Below are positions 50,493 through 58,022 of a stretch of DNA of 64,000 nucleotides, one piece after another (the stretch's first letter is position 1; the number at the start of each line of letters is the position of its first letter). The DNA comes from Sporolactobacillus kofuensis. Lineage in GTDB: Bacteria > Bacillota > Bacilli > Bacillales > Sporolactobacillaceae. The notes under the pieces are model-generated. The model was not told the origin of the DNA and searched no databases. It saw nothing but the letters and a program-made list of their open reading frames with translations. Position numbers and translations under genes: made by a program. The stretch is from assembly GCF_042660205.1 (NCBI RefSeq), contig NZ_JBHSTQ010000001.1, forward strand, positions 310,001 to 374,000, read 5' to 3'.

Positions 50493-51425
50493 ATGGATAA
50501 AGTCGTCCAATCAATTAATGATCTTGTTGGAAATACGCCTATGGTACGCTTGAATCGTCTTCCCGATCCAAATGGCGCCACAATTTATGTGAAACTGGAA
50601 AATTTTAATCCCACCAAAAGCGTTAAAGACCGGGCCGCCTTATACATGATCCTTGAGGCAGAGCGGGAAGGTATTCTGAAACCGGGAGCTACTGTTATTG
50701 AACCCACTTCCGGGAATATGGGCATCGGTCTTGCAATGACCGCAGTTGCCCGTGGATATAAGGCGATCATTGTTATGCCGGATACAATGACGCAAGAGCG
50801 AATTAATTTGCTGAAGGCATTTGGAGCAGAAGTCGTACTTACTCCTGGAAAAGATAAAATGCCCGGAGCTATTAAGAAAGCAAGGGAACTTGCACAGCAA
50901 CTTCCTAATAGCTATATGCCGATGCAATTTGAAAATCAGGCTAACCCTGAGGCTCATCGTAAAACAACAGCGCCTGAAATCATTGAAGACGTTCACACGC
51001 TTGGCCGACCACTTGTAGCATTCGTAGGTGCAGCGGGTACCGGAGGCACAGTAACAGGTGCCGGTACTGCTTTAAAGGAAGCTTTTCCGAATATGACCGT
51101 ACATATTTGTGAGCCTGCCGGATCACCGGTATATTCTGGCGGGAAACCAGGTCGGCATAAGATTGTAGGCACGAGCCCCGGCTTTATACCGAAGACGATG
51201 GATCTTTCGATCGTTGATGAAATTATTGACGTCACGGATGAGGATGCTTATGAAATAACGCGACGTCTTGCAAGTGAGGAAGGCATTCTGTGCGGTCCTT
51301 CTTCCGGAGCCTCTGTCTATGTCGCATTGCAAGTTGCAAAACGCTTTAAGCCGGAACAATTGGTGGTATGCATAATTAACGATACCGGAGAACGTTATTT
51401 ATCCGGAGATATATTTCCACACTGA
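50493..51425 (+). CDS. Cysteine synthase-like PLP enzyme
   Basis: Fold-type II PLP enzyme of the OASS/CBS family, 310 residues. The PLP lysine is Lys45 in NPTKSVKDRAALYM; most CysK proteins have PGGSVKDR, so the two residues before the Ser-Val-Lys differ. The asparagine loop EPTSGNMGIGLAM, the phosphate-binding GAAGTGGTVTG near 180 and the C-terminal GPSSGASVYVAL are intact. Cysteine synthesis from O-acetylserine is the likely reaction, but beta-replacement with another substrate (as in YtkP, CysM or MccA types) is possible. AGAGAGG precedes the ATG. Own promoter and terminator, so monocistronic. Confidence 0.85.
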   Translation: MDKVVQSINDLVGNTPMVRLNRLPDPNGATIYVKLENFNPTKSVKDRAALYMILEAEREGILKPGATVIEPTSGNMGIGLAMTAVARGYKAIIVMPDTMTQERINLLKAFGAEVVLTPGKDKMPGAIKKARELAQQLPNSYMPMQFENQANPEAHRKTTAPEIIEDVHTLGRPLVAFVGAAGTGGTVTGAGTALKEAFPNMTVHICEPAGSPVYSGGKPGRHKIVGTSPGFIPKTMDLSIVDEIIDVTDEDAYEITRRLASEEGILCGPSSGASVYVALQVAKRFKPEQLVVCIINDTGERYLSGDIFPH

Positions 51426-51430
51426 TTTTC

Positions 51431-51473
51431 AAAAGGTGTCTCAATAGTCAATTGACTGTGAGACACCTTTTTT
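51431..51473 (+). terminator. Terminator after the CysK-like gene
   Basis: AAAGGTGTCTCA and TGAGACACCTTT are perfect 12-base arms around a loop that contains the self-complementary AGTCAATTGACT; six T residues follow. Confidence 0.92.
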
Positions 51474-51539
51474 AAATGGGTACATGAGTGATCACAGTAT
51501 AAATTCGCGTGTTTCAGCGAGTCCGTTCCTGAATCAGGG

Positions 51540-52019
51540 ACCAGCGAGACCCCGCAGACTTTTGCCTGCTCGAGGAGGCTTGCGGTACGCCCGCGGCAAG
51601 CGAGCAATCGGAGCAAAATTAATACAAAATAAGGACTGGATGTTTTTTGCCCAATTATTAAAGGTTAAGGTTTTTTCTTTAAAAATGAGCGAAGATGTGA
51701 GACGCATGCGGGACTGTTCCAGATGATCGCGTACCAGCGAGACCCCGCAGATATTTGCCTGCTCGAGGAGGCTTGCGGTGCGCCCGCGGCAAGCGAGCAA
51801 TCGGAGCATAATTGATACAAAATAAGGACTGGATGTTTTTTGCCCAATTATTAAAGGTTAAGGTTTTTTCTTTAAAAATGAGCGAAGATGCGAGACGCCT
51901 GCGGGACTGTTCCAGATGATCGCGTACCAGCGAGACCCCGCAGATATTTGCCTGCTCGAGGAGGCTTGCGGTGCGCCCGCGGCAAGCGAGCAATCGGAGC
52001 ATAATTGATACAAAATAAG
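51540..52019 (+). repeat. Tandem 193-bp repeat of the dispersed GC-rich element
   Basis: The block starting ACCAGCGAGACCCCGCAG recurs at 51540, 51733 and 51926, exactly 193 bases apart, and CAAAATAAGG recurs at 51625, 51818 and 52011. The two complete units 51625-51817 and 51818-52010 differ at only two positions that I can find. Each unit has a GC-rich half with two possible stems (CTGCGGG/CCCGCAG; GCTTGC/GCAAGC) and an AT-rich half (GGATGTTTTTTGCCC, then AAGGTTAAGG, then TTTTTTCTTTAAAAATGAGC). Open frames inside are repeats of each other on the minus strand and are not believed to be genes. Confidence 0.92.
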
Positions 52020-52102
52020 GATTGAAAAAATTTCTTAAACAACGAACATTTTAAATAAACGAACCTAAATGAATAAAATGAAATAAAATTTCCATAAAAT
52101 GT

Positions 52103-52130
52103 TTGACTTTTTCGATTAAAGAGTTATATT
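52103..52130 (+). promoter_or_regulatory. Probable sigma-A promoter of ytzE
   Basis: TTGACT (52103-52108), 16 bases, TATATT (52125-52130), in an AT-rich block just after the tandem repeat and about 220 bases before the ytzE start. Confidence 0.55.
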
Positions 52131-52353
52131 TAAATTGTTTAATTCGATAATTCAATGACATCATGACTCTGATAGGGGTTTTTGGCGTCTCACGGTTCTG
52201 TGTTGGCGACCATAGAGATGATCCATCATCTTCCTAACCCATAGCATTTGGAAGTATTTCCTTGTGAAAACTCCTCTGTTTTTACTCTTTTTTGAATATT
52301 TTGCTCAATAGAAGGCATACCTTTTATTGATAAATAATCTAGGGAGTGGTTAT
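52131..52353 (+). other. Long non-coding leader of ytzE
   Basis: About 215 bases between the likely promoter and ytzE with no open frame. It contains a small perfect hairpin AGATGAT-CC-ATCATCT (near 52211-52226) and a GC-richer segment (GGGGTTTTTGGCGTCTCACGG in the area of 52175-52195). No known riboswitch class was recognised. Confidence 0.35.
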
Positions 52354-52572
52354 TTGGGTCCTTCAACTGATCGTATGCTAAATCGCGTTAGGTCCGTTTA
52401 TTTGTTTATTCGCAGACAAGGTACTGTCACGACGAAAGAGCTGGTTGAAGAATTTGACATGACACAGAGAACAATGCAAAGAGACTTGAATATTCTCACT
52501 TATAATGATTTGGTCAGAAGTCCTAGAAGGGGACAATGGACCGTAACGAAGAAAAAAGTGAAAGTATCGTGA
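52354..52572 (+). CDS. ytzE: DeoR-type HTH protein YtzE
   Basis: 72-residue protein that is only a winged helix-turn-helix of the DeoR type: MLNRVRSVYLFIRRQGTVTT, KELVEEFDMTQRTMQRDLNI, LTYNDLVRSPRRGQWTVTKK. No ligand-binding domain, as in B. subtilis YtzE. The start is TTG at 52354, eight bases after GGGAG, giving the family length; the frame is open nine codons further upstream without a ribosome site. Targets unknown. Monocistronic with its own terminator. Confidence 0.87.
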   Translation: MGPSTDRMLNRVRSVYLFIRRQGTVTTKELVEEFDMTQRTMQRDLNILTYNDLVRSPRRGQWTVTKKKVKVS

Positions 52573-52599
52573 GCTGTTTAATAACAGCTCTTTTTATTT
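52571..52599 (+). terminator. Terminator after ytzE
   Basis: Perfect 8-bp stem GAGCTGTT / AACAGCTC with TAAT loop, followed by TTTTTATTT. Confidence 0.92.
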
Positions 52600-52656
52600 G
52601 ACCTTTTCCCTCCCCTACATCAATTAAAGCGTTTATAGGCAAAATTCATTTTGGAA

Positions 52657-52665
52657 CATAGACTA
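52657..52665 (+). promoter_or_regulatory. Sigma-K/sigma-E-like -10 element
   Basis: CATAGACTA fits the mother-cell sigma-K -10 pattern CATANNNTA, about 42 bases before the coiled-coil gene. The expected AC of the -35 region, 16-17 bases upstream, is not present, so this is only suggestive. Confidence 0.35.
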
Positions 52666-52706
52666 TAAACGATTGTTATCCAATTATGTACAGGGAGGAA
52701 AGAAAC

Positions 52707-53225
52707 ATGTTTTCAAGCCCGAATTCCGAATCGATCCCAACAGACGCAAGCGCATTTCAACCGTCTTCAGCACCAAGAGGAATAATTAATCCGCAACCTA
52801 CGTATTCCATTCAGAATGATCCAACGGCTCTTCCATTTCAATCACCATCAGAGATCGCATTTCCATTTCCACAAACGCAAGGATTCACCGAACCTTATAA
52901 GGAGAACAGCTTTGAATGGGACGGTACATCACTAGAAAACCGGCAAATGCAGCAACCGCCTCGTCCACCTCAACCGCCTTTTAATCCGCAACAAATTGAA
53001 AGGCGATTAACCCAACTTGAACGACAACAACAACAAATTCAGCGGCAGTTACGACAGGTTGAACAACAACAGCAGCAATTTGAGCGGCAATTACGCCAAG
53101 TTGAACGGCAGCAACAACAAGTTCAGCGTGAACTTCAAAGCTTAGATCGTCGTGTGCGTGCCCTTGAACAAAGACTTGGGTTTCCTATGCCGCCTATCGG
53201 TATTCCGGGATTTCCTCCAAGATAA
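52707..53225 (+). CDS. Gln/Pro-rich coiled-coil protein, possible spore-coat component
   Basis: 172 residues, no recognised family. Residues 1-95 are Pro/Ser/Gln-rich and low complexity. Residues 101-156 form four 14-residue (two-heptad) repeats: LTQLERQQQQIQRQ, LRQVEQQQQQFERQ, LRQVERQQQQVQRE, LQSLDRRVRALEQR. The C-terminus is a Pro/Gly-rich tail (PMPPIGIPGFPPR). No signal peptide or membrane segment. The ATG at 52707 is preceded by GGGAGG. It has its own terminator, and a sigma-K-like -10 lies upstream. Coat or exosporium location is inferred from composition and this element only. Confidence 0.75.
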   Translation: MFSSPNSESIPTDASAFQPSSAPRGIINPQPTYSIQNDPTALPFQSPSEIAFPFPQTQGFTEPYKENSFEWDGTSLENRQMQQPPRPPQPPFNPQQIERRLTQLERQQQQIQRQLRQVEQQQQQFERQLRQVERQQQQVQRELQSLDRRVRALEQRLGFPMPPIGIPGFPPR

Positions 53226-53234
53226 GCAGCACAT

Positions 53235-53268
53235 AAAAAAAGTCGAAACAATCGTTTCGACTTTTTTT
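53235..53268. terminator. Bidirectional terminator between the coiled-coil gene and murJ
   Basis: AAAAAAAGTCGAAAC, loop AATC, GTTTCGACTTTTTTT: symmetrical, with A and T runs on both sides, suited to both convergent genes. Confidence 0.9.
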
Positions 53269-53289
53269 ATTATGCAGTTCAAGCTACAG

Positions 53290-54885
53290 TCATTCCGCTT
53301 GTTTCCCTCTGAAATTCCCAACCACGCGTCTTAATAAGCCCGTCCATTTCGCAAGAAGCAAATAAACGGCAGCTCCAAGAAGTACACTTAAGAGAATAAC
53401 AACAATCGCCTCTCCTTTACTGCTTGGTGAATGTCCACCGAAGATTAAGAAGATGAGTTGAATCACAAGGCCCATCATGACCGTATACCCAATAATATGG
53501 ATAAGCTGATTAGCAATATTTGAGTAGTGATAGTCCGTTGCCCTTTTGATTGCAATTAAATTAATCAGAATGCATAATGTATAACCTATATCTGTTGCGA
53601 TCACTGGGCCAACCATACCGAAGAGTTTCATGGATACGGGGTTAAGTAATATTTTAACCAGTACTCCAGCACCAAGACTGAACAGGGTCACTCTTTGATG
53701 ATTAATGCCTTGAAGAATAGAAGCGGTCACTTGGAACAGTGCAAAGAAAATCGCTGTTGGGGCATACCACATCAAAATGCGTCCGCCGATCGCTAAATCG
53801 ACGGGGTCGATTTCAAAGAGTAACCCATGCACCATATACCCTAATAGAGACAAGCCAATCGATGCTGGAATCGTAAGAAATAATACCAATTCAAAAGCTT
53901 GGGTAATCTTATTGTTGACATCCTTTAGACGTCCGACAGAATACGATTGAATGATTGCAGGTACGGCACTTACGGCAAGAGACGTTGCCAGAGTTACCGG
54001 GATCATCACCATTTTCTGATCATTCATGGTTAAATCAGTAATCACCTTTTTCGTAACGTCTGCACTGTATTCAAGGTAATGATAAGCCATTACTTGGTCA
54101 ATGAGCTGATAGAGCTGCATCGCAATGCCTACAGCGACAAAAGGAACAGCATATGTTACAAGCTCTTTATACATAGAGAGATATGAAATTTTAGAGCGTC
54201 TAGTCAAGGTTTGTTCCAATTTATTGAGATACGGACGTCTAGCGACCCAATATTGGAGCATAACGTAAAGACCGGCTACCGCTCCGACAAATGCCGCAAA
54301 AGTAGCGAGGGAAGCAGCCGTAACTGCTGATCCATTAAATACCTTCATGACTAGAAATGCACTAACGAGAATAAAACCAACGCGAATAATTTGCTCAACA
54401 ACTTGAGAAACTGCTGTTGGTCCCATCGATTGAAACCCTTGAAAATAACCGCGTAACAGACTCATAACCGGAACAACCAATATTGCGATGCTAACCACTC
54501 GGGTAACGAGAATGACATTGGGCACCTCAGCAGAGGGAACACCATAAGTAGCGACTATATTTGGCGCTCCAAGAAACAAGATCATGAAACCGATCAAACC
54601 GGTTATAGACATTAAGACTATTCCAGATTTAAATAGACGCTTTCCCGATTCATAATCTCCAAGCGCGTTATACTTTGATACGAATTTAGAAACTGCCAGC
54701 GGTAAGCCCATCGTTGAGATACTAAGCATGATCGCATATGGCGTATAAGCATATTGGTAAAGGAAGGATCCCTCCGTACCCGTTAATGCATTATAGGGGA
54801 TAACAAATAAAATACCTAACAATCTTGAAGAAAAAGCAGCAATGGTAAGAATCATCGTGCCCCGGATCATTTTTGATGCGGACAT
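53290..54885 (-). CDS. murJ: Lipid II flippase MurJ (YtgP type)
   Basis: MOP-superfamily exporter of 531 residues with about 14 hydrophobic segments; moves lipid II across the membrane. N-terminal MIRGTMILTIAAFSSRLLGI, then YTPYAIMLSISTMGLPLAVS, RGYFQGFQSMGPTAVSQVVE (a conserved cytoplasmic loop) and YQLIDQVMAYHYLEY agree with the YtgP/MurJ group in Bacilli. SpoVB is a close paralogue family, but the YtgP-like motifs and the leuS/ytgP neighbourhood favour MurJ. Start ATG at 54885. Upstream neighbour leuS is on the same strand but has its own terminator. Confidence 0.88.
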   Translation of the reverse strand: MSASKMIRGTMILTIAAFSSRLLGILFVIPYNALTGTEGSFLYQYAYTPYAIMLSISTMGLPLAVSKFVSKYNALGDYESGKRLFKSGIVLMSITGLIGFMILFLGAPNIVATYGVPSAEVPNVILVTRVVSIAILVVPVMSLLRGYFQGFQSMGPTAVSQVVEQIIRVGFILVSAFLVMKVFNGSAVTAASLATFAAFVGAVAGLYVMLQYWVARRPYLNKLEQTLTRRSKISYLSMYKELVTYAVPFVAVGIAMQLYQLIDQVMAYHYLEYSADVTKKVITDLTMNDQKMVMIPVTLATSLAVSAVPAIIQSYSVGRLKDVNNKITQAFELVLFLTIPASIGLSLLGYMVHGLLFEIDPVDLAIGGRILMWYAPTAIFFALFQVTASILQGINHQRVTLFSLGAGVLVKILLNPVSMKLFGMVGPVIATDIGYTLCILINLIAIKRATDYHYSNIANQLIHIIGYTVMMGLVIQLIFLIFGGHSPSSKGEAIVVILLSVLLGAAVYLLLAKWTGLLRRVVGNFRGKQAE

Positions 54886-55066
54886 CTGTCAACGCTCCTA
54901 AACTCTCAATTGGGCAATAATGCCCACAACTCTTAGTATTTTACCATATTCATTTAATCATGCAGCATCGATATGGTAAGCTCTTCCATGAATTGTCACA
55001 TTTCATCGTAAAAACGTAAAATTTATCAATGCAACAAATGATTTCTAAGTACAAAATAAAAGTCGC

Positions 55067-55097
55067 TTCTATGCTTTCGCATGAAAAGCGACTTTTT
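55067..55097 (-). terminator. Terminator after leuS
   Basis: On the minus strand AAAGTCGCTTTTCATGC, loop GAAA, GCATAGAAGCGACTTT with a two-base internal mismatch, then TATTTTG. Confidence 0.85.
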
Positions 55098-55110
55098 AGT
55101 GGGATGGCCT

Positions 55111-57540
55111 TTATTTAGCCACAATATTGACGAGTTTATCGGGAACTGCGATCACCTTTTTGATCGACTTTTCAGCAAGCTGTGCCTTAATTTGCTCGTC
55201 GCCAAGCGCCATCTTCTCAAGTTCGTCTCTTGATGTTCCTTTATCTACATTGAGCCGCGCACGAATCTTGCCATTAATTTGAACAATAATCTCAATTTGT
55301 TCTTCAACGAGCTTATTGGCATCGTAAACCGGCCACATTGATTTTTCAATGGACTGATCATGGCCAAGTAGCGACCAGATTTCTTCACTAATATGCGGAG
55401 CGACAGGAGAAAGAAGTTTAATGAAACCTTCCGCCATCGATGCAGGGATCTTGTCTTGTTTGTAAACTTCATTAATAAACGTCATGAGTTGTGCAATGCC
55501 CGTGTTGAAATGCATGATTTCAAAGTCTTCACTAACCTTTTTAACAGTCTGGTGATAAGCTTTTTCAAATTCCTCGCTGACTGTTGCATTCGGAGCTACA
55601 ATTTCAGAAAGCTTTCCTTCGGACGTTACAAACAGTCTCCAGATACGGTCGAGGAACCGACGTGAGCCGTCAATTCCAGTCTCCGACCAAGGCTTCGCAG
55701 CATCGATTGGTCCCATAAACATTTCATAAAGGCGAAGCGTGTCGGCACCGTGAGAAGCAACGATGTCATCCGGATTGATCACGTTCCCCTTCGATTTGCT
55801 CATTTTCTCGTGATTTGTTCCAAGAATCATCCCTTGGTTGACGAGTTTTTGGAACGGTTCTTTGGTCGGTACGACGCCTAGATCATAAAGTACTTTGTGC
55901 CAGAAACGTGCATACAGCAGGTGGAGTACCGCATGCTCTGCCCCGCCAACATACAGATCAACCGACATCCAGCGTTTCAGTTTTTCCGGATCTGCCAGTT
56001 TTTCTTTGTTATGTGGATCGATATAACGAAGGAAGTACCAACTACTTCCCGCCCATTGCGGCATGGTGTTTGTTTCGCGGCGTCCCTTCATGCCCGTTTC
56101 AGGAACCGTCACTTCAATCCAGTCGGTTATGTTGGCAAGCGGTGATTCTCCCGTACCGGATGGCTTGATATTTTTTGTTTTAGGAAGACGAAGCGGCAGT
56201 TCTTCTTCTGGAACAGCTTTAAGCGACCCATCTTCCATATGGATAATCGGAATCGGTTCGCCCCAGTAACGCTGGCGACTGAACAGCCAGTCGCGGAGCC
56301 GATACGTAACTTTACGGCTGCCGACCTTGTGAGCGACGAGCCAATCAATCATTTTTGCGATCGCTTCTTGTTTTCCGAGTCCATCTAGAAAACCAGAATT
56401 GACATGTTTGCCGTCACCTGTATAGGCTTCCTTGGACAGATCGCCTCCGGCAACAACTTCAACAATCGGCAGATTAAACTTCGTTGCAAATTCATAGTCA
56501 CGATCATCATGTCCAGGAACCGCCATAATGGCGCCTGATCCATAAGTAATCAAAACATAATCAGCGATCCAAATCGGTACTTTTTTACCGTTAACCGGGT
56601 TGATTGCATATGCCCCGGTAAACGCACCGGTTTTCGTTTTTGCCAGATCCGTTCGTTCCAAATCGCTTTTTGCTGCCACATCAGCGCGGTATTGATCAAC
56701 AGCCGACTTCTGTTCCGGTGTGACAATCTTATCGATTAATTTATGCTCCGGTGCGAGCACCATATAGGTTGCACCGAACAGCGTATCCGGACGTGTCGTG
56801 AAAACTGTTACTTTTTCATTTTCGAATCCGTCAATGGCAAACTGCACTTCAGCCCCTACAGAGCGACCGATCCAGTTACGCTGCATCTCTTTAATGCTAT
56901 CCGGCCAGTCGAGATCGTCAAGATCATCAAGCAGACGATCGGCATAGGCGGTAATTTTCAGCATCCATTGCCGCATTGGCTTGCGAATGACCGGATGCCC
57001 GCCGCGCTCGCTCTTTCCATCAATAACCTCTTCATTTGCCAGAACGGTTCCGAGTGCCGGACACCAGTTCACCGGGACTTCTGCACTATAAGCGAGCCCT
57101 TTTTTGTACAGCTGCAGGAAGATCCATTGCGTCCACTTATAGTACTCCGGATCGGTTGTGTTGAGTTCACGATCCCAATCGTAGGAAAAACCAAGCGATT
57201 TAATCTGCTTTTTGAATGTAGCAATGTTCTGTTCTGTAAAATCAGCCGGATCGTGTCCGGTATCCAGTGCGTATTGTTCCGCCGGAAGCCCAAAGGCATC
57301 CCACCCGATTGGATGCAGCACTTCGAAGCCTTGCATCCGTTTCATACGCGCCATAATATCGGTTGCAGTATAACCTTCCGGATGTCCGACATGCAGTCCT
57401 TTTCCTGACGGATATGGAAACATATCTAGTACATAATATTTAGGTTTATCCGAATCATCATGGGTCTTGAATGTTTGATGATCATCCCAATAATTTTGCC
57501 ATCTTGCTTCAATTTTTCGATGGTCAAAGGCCATTGCCAT
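55111..57540 (-). CDS. leuS: Leucyl-tRNA synthetase
   Basis: Class Ia synthetase of 809 residues. Seen: FPYPSGKGLHVGHPEGYT (HIGH region), GWDAFGLPAEQYAL, the editing domain CP1 (VFTTRPDTLFGATYMVLAPE, VPGHDDRDYEFA), the catalytic MSKSKGNVINPDD (KMSKS), WAGSSWYFLRYIDP, YVGGAEHAVLHLLYARFWH and the C-terminal IIVQINGKIRARL. The ATG at 57540 has AGGGAGG eight bases upstream; the frame is open through the T-box leader but that part is not translated. Expression is controlled by the Leu T-box upstream. Confidence 0.97.
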   Translation of the reverse strand: MAMAFDHRKIEARWQNYWDDHQTFKTHDDSDKPKYYVLDMFPYPSGKGLHVGHPEGYTATDIMARMKRMQGFEVLHPIGWDAFGLPAEQYALDTGHDPADFTEQNIATFKKQIKSLGFSYDWDRELNTTDPEYYKWTQWIFLQLYKKGLAYSAEVPVNWCPALGTVLANEEVIDGKSERGGHPVIRKPMRQWMLKITAYADRLLDDLDDLDWPDSIKEMQRNWIGRSVGAEVQFAIDGFENEKVTVFTTRPDTLFGATYMVLAPEHKLIDKIVTPEQKSAVDQYRADVAAKSDLERTDLAKTKTGAFTGAYAINPVNGKKVPIWIADYVLITYGSGAIMAVPGHDDRDYEFATKFNLPIVEVVAGGDLSKEAYTGDGKHVNSGFLDGLGKQEAIAKMIDWLVAHKVGSRKVTYRLRDWLFSRQRYWGEPIPIIHMEDGSLKAVPEEELPLRLPKTKNIKPSGTGESPLANITDWIEVTVPETGMKGRRETNTMPQWAGSSWYFLRYIDPHNKEKLADPEKLKRWMSVDLYVGGAEHAVLHLLYARFWHKVLYDLGVVPTKEPFQKLVNQGMILGTNHEKMSKSKGNVINPDDIVASHGADTLRLYEMFMGPIDAAKPWSETGIDGSRRFLDRIWRLFVTSEGKLSEIVAPNATVSEEFEKAYHQTVKKVSEDFEIMHFNTGIAQLMTFINEVYKQDKIPASMAEGFIKLLSPVAPHISEEIWSLLGHDQSIEKSMWPVYDANKLVEEQIEIIVQINGKIRARLNVDKGTSRDELEKMALGDEQIKAQLAEKSIKKVIAVPDKLVNIVAK

Positions 57541-57579
57541 GGCGTGTTCCTCCCTTTTCATAACCGGTAATCGTTCTTG

Positions 57580-57857
57580 CAAAAAAATTAAAAAACCTCT
57601 CATCCTTAACCTGTTAGTTAGGGACGAGAGGTTGATGACTATTAATTCCCGCGGTACCACCCAAATTAGCTTAATAAAAATTATGCTCACTTGAATCCGT
57701 AACGTGGGGAAACGACAAGGTACCTAATCAAAGGCAACCCTGTAACTCAAGAGCGAGTTCGCCTAAATTCCCATGCCGATTCACACCAAACACCGGCTCT
57801 CTGAAAGGGTTCATTAGCTAGTACTCTCCGTCATTGTGATTTCATTTATAAGGTTGT
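57580..57857 (-). ncRNA. Leucine T-box leader of leuS
   Basis: On the minus strand the leader has AGAGAGCCGG and TGGTGTGAATCGG (stem I apex), the specifier context GAA-CTC-GCTC-TTGAG with CTC (Leu) at 57755-57757, the T-box core GGGTGGTACCGCGGGAA (about 57646-57662), and a terminator stem ACCTCTCATCC / GGACGAGAGGT (57595-57632) followed by a T run. Uncharged tRNA-Leu(GAG) should favour antitermination. The specifier is read from the pattern, not from a computed fold. Confidence 0.93.
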
Positions 57858-57863
57858 GCTTCC

Positions 57864-57892
57864 ATTTTATTGATATTGATCAGAGATGTCAA
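57864..57892 (-). promoter_or_regulatory. Sigma-A promoter of leuS
   Basis: Perfect TTGACA (57887-57892), 17 bases, TAAAAT (57864-57869) on the minus strand, immediately upstream of the T-box. Confidence 0.85.
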
Positions 57893-58022
57893 CTCGATCG
57901 GGCAAAAATCGTTCTTCAGCGACAATACGTTGATACAGATTTTCACATTCCAAAATCCTCAACTTTATGTTTTCGCCATTGTTTGCTAGAATGTGCCTTA
58001 GGTAAATGAAGGGAGCCATGAC

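Noticed and set aside
51534..52002. Open frames of 91 and 107 codons on the minus strand inside the tandem repeat
   Set aside because: They are copies of one another produced by the 193-bp repeat, have no ribosome site or family resemblance, and cross repeat boundaries.
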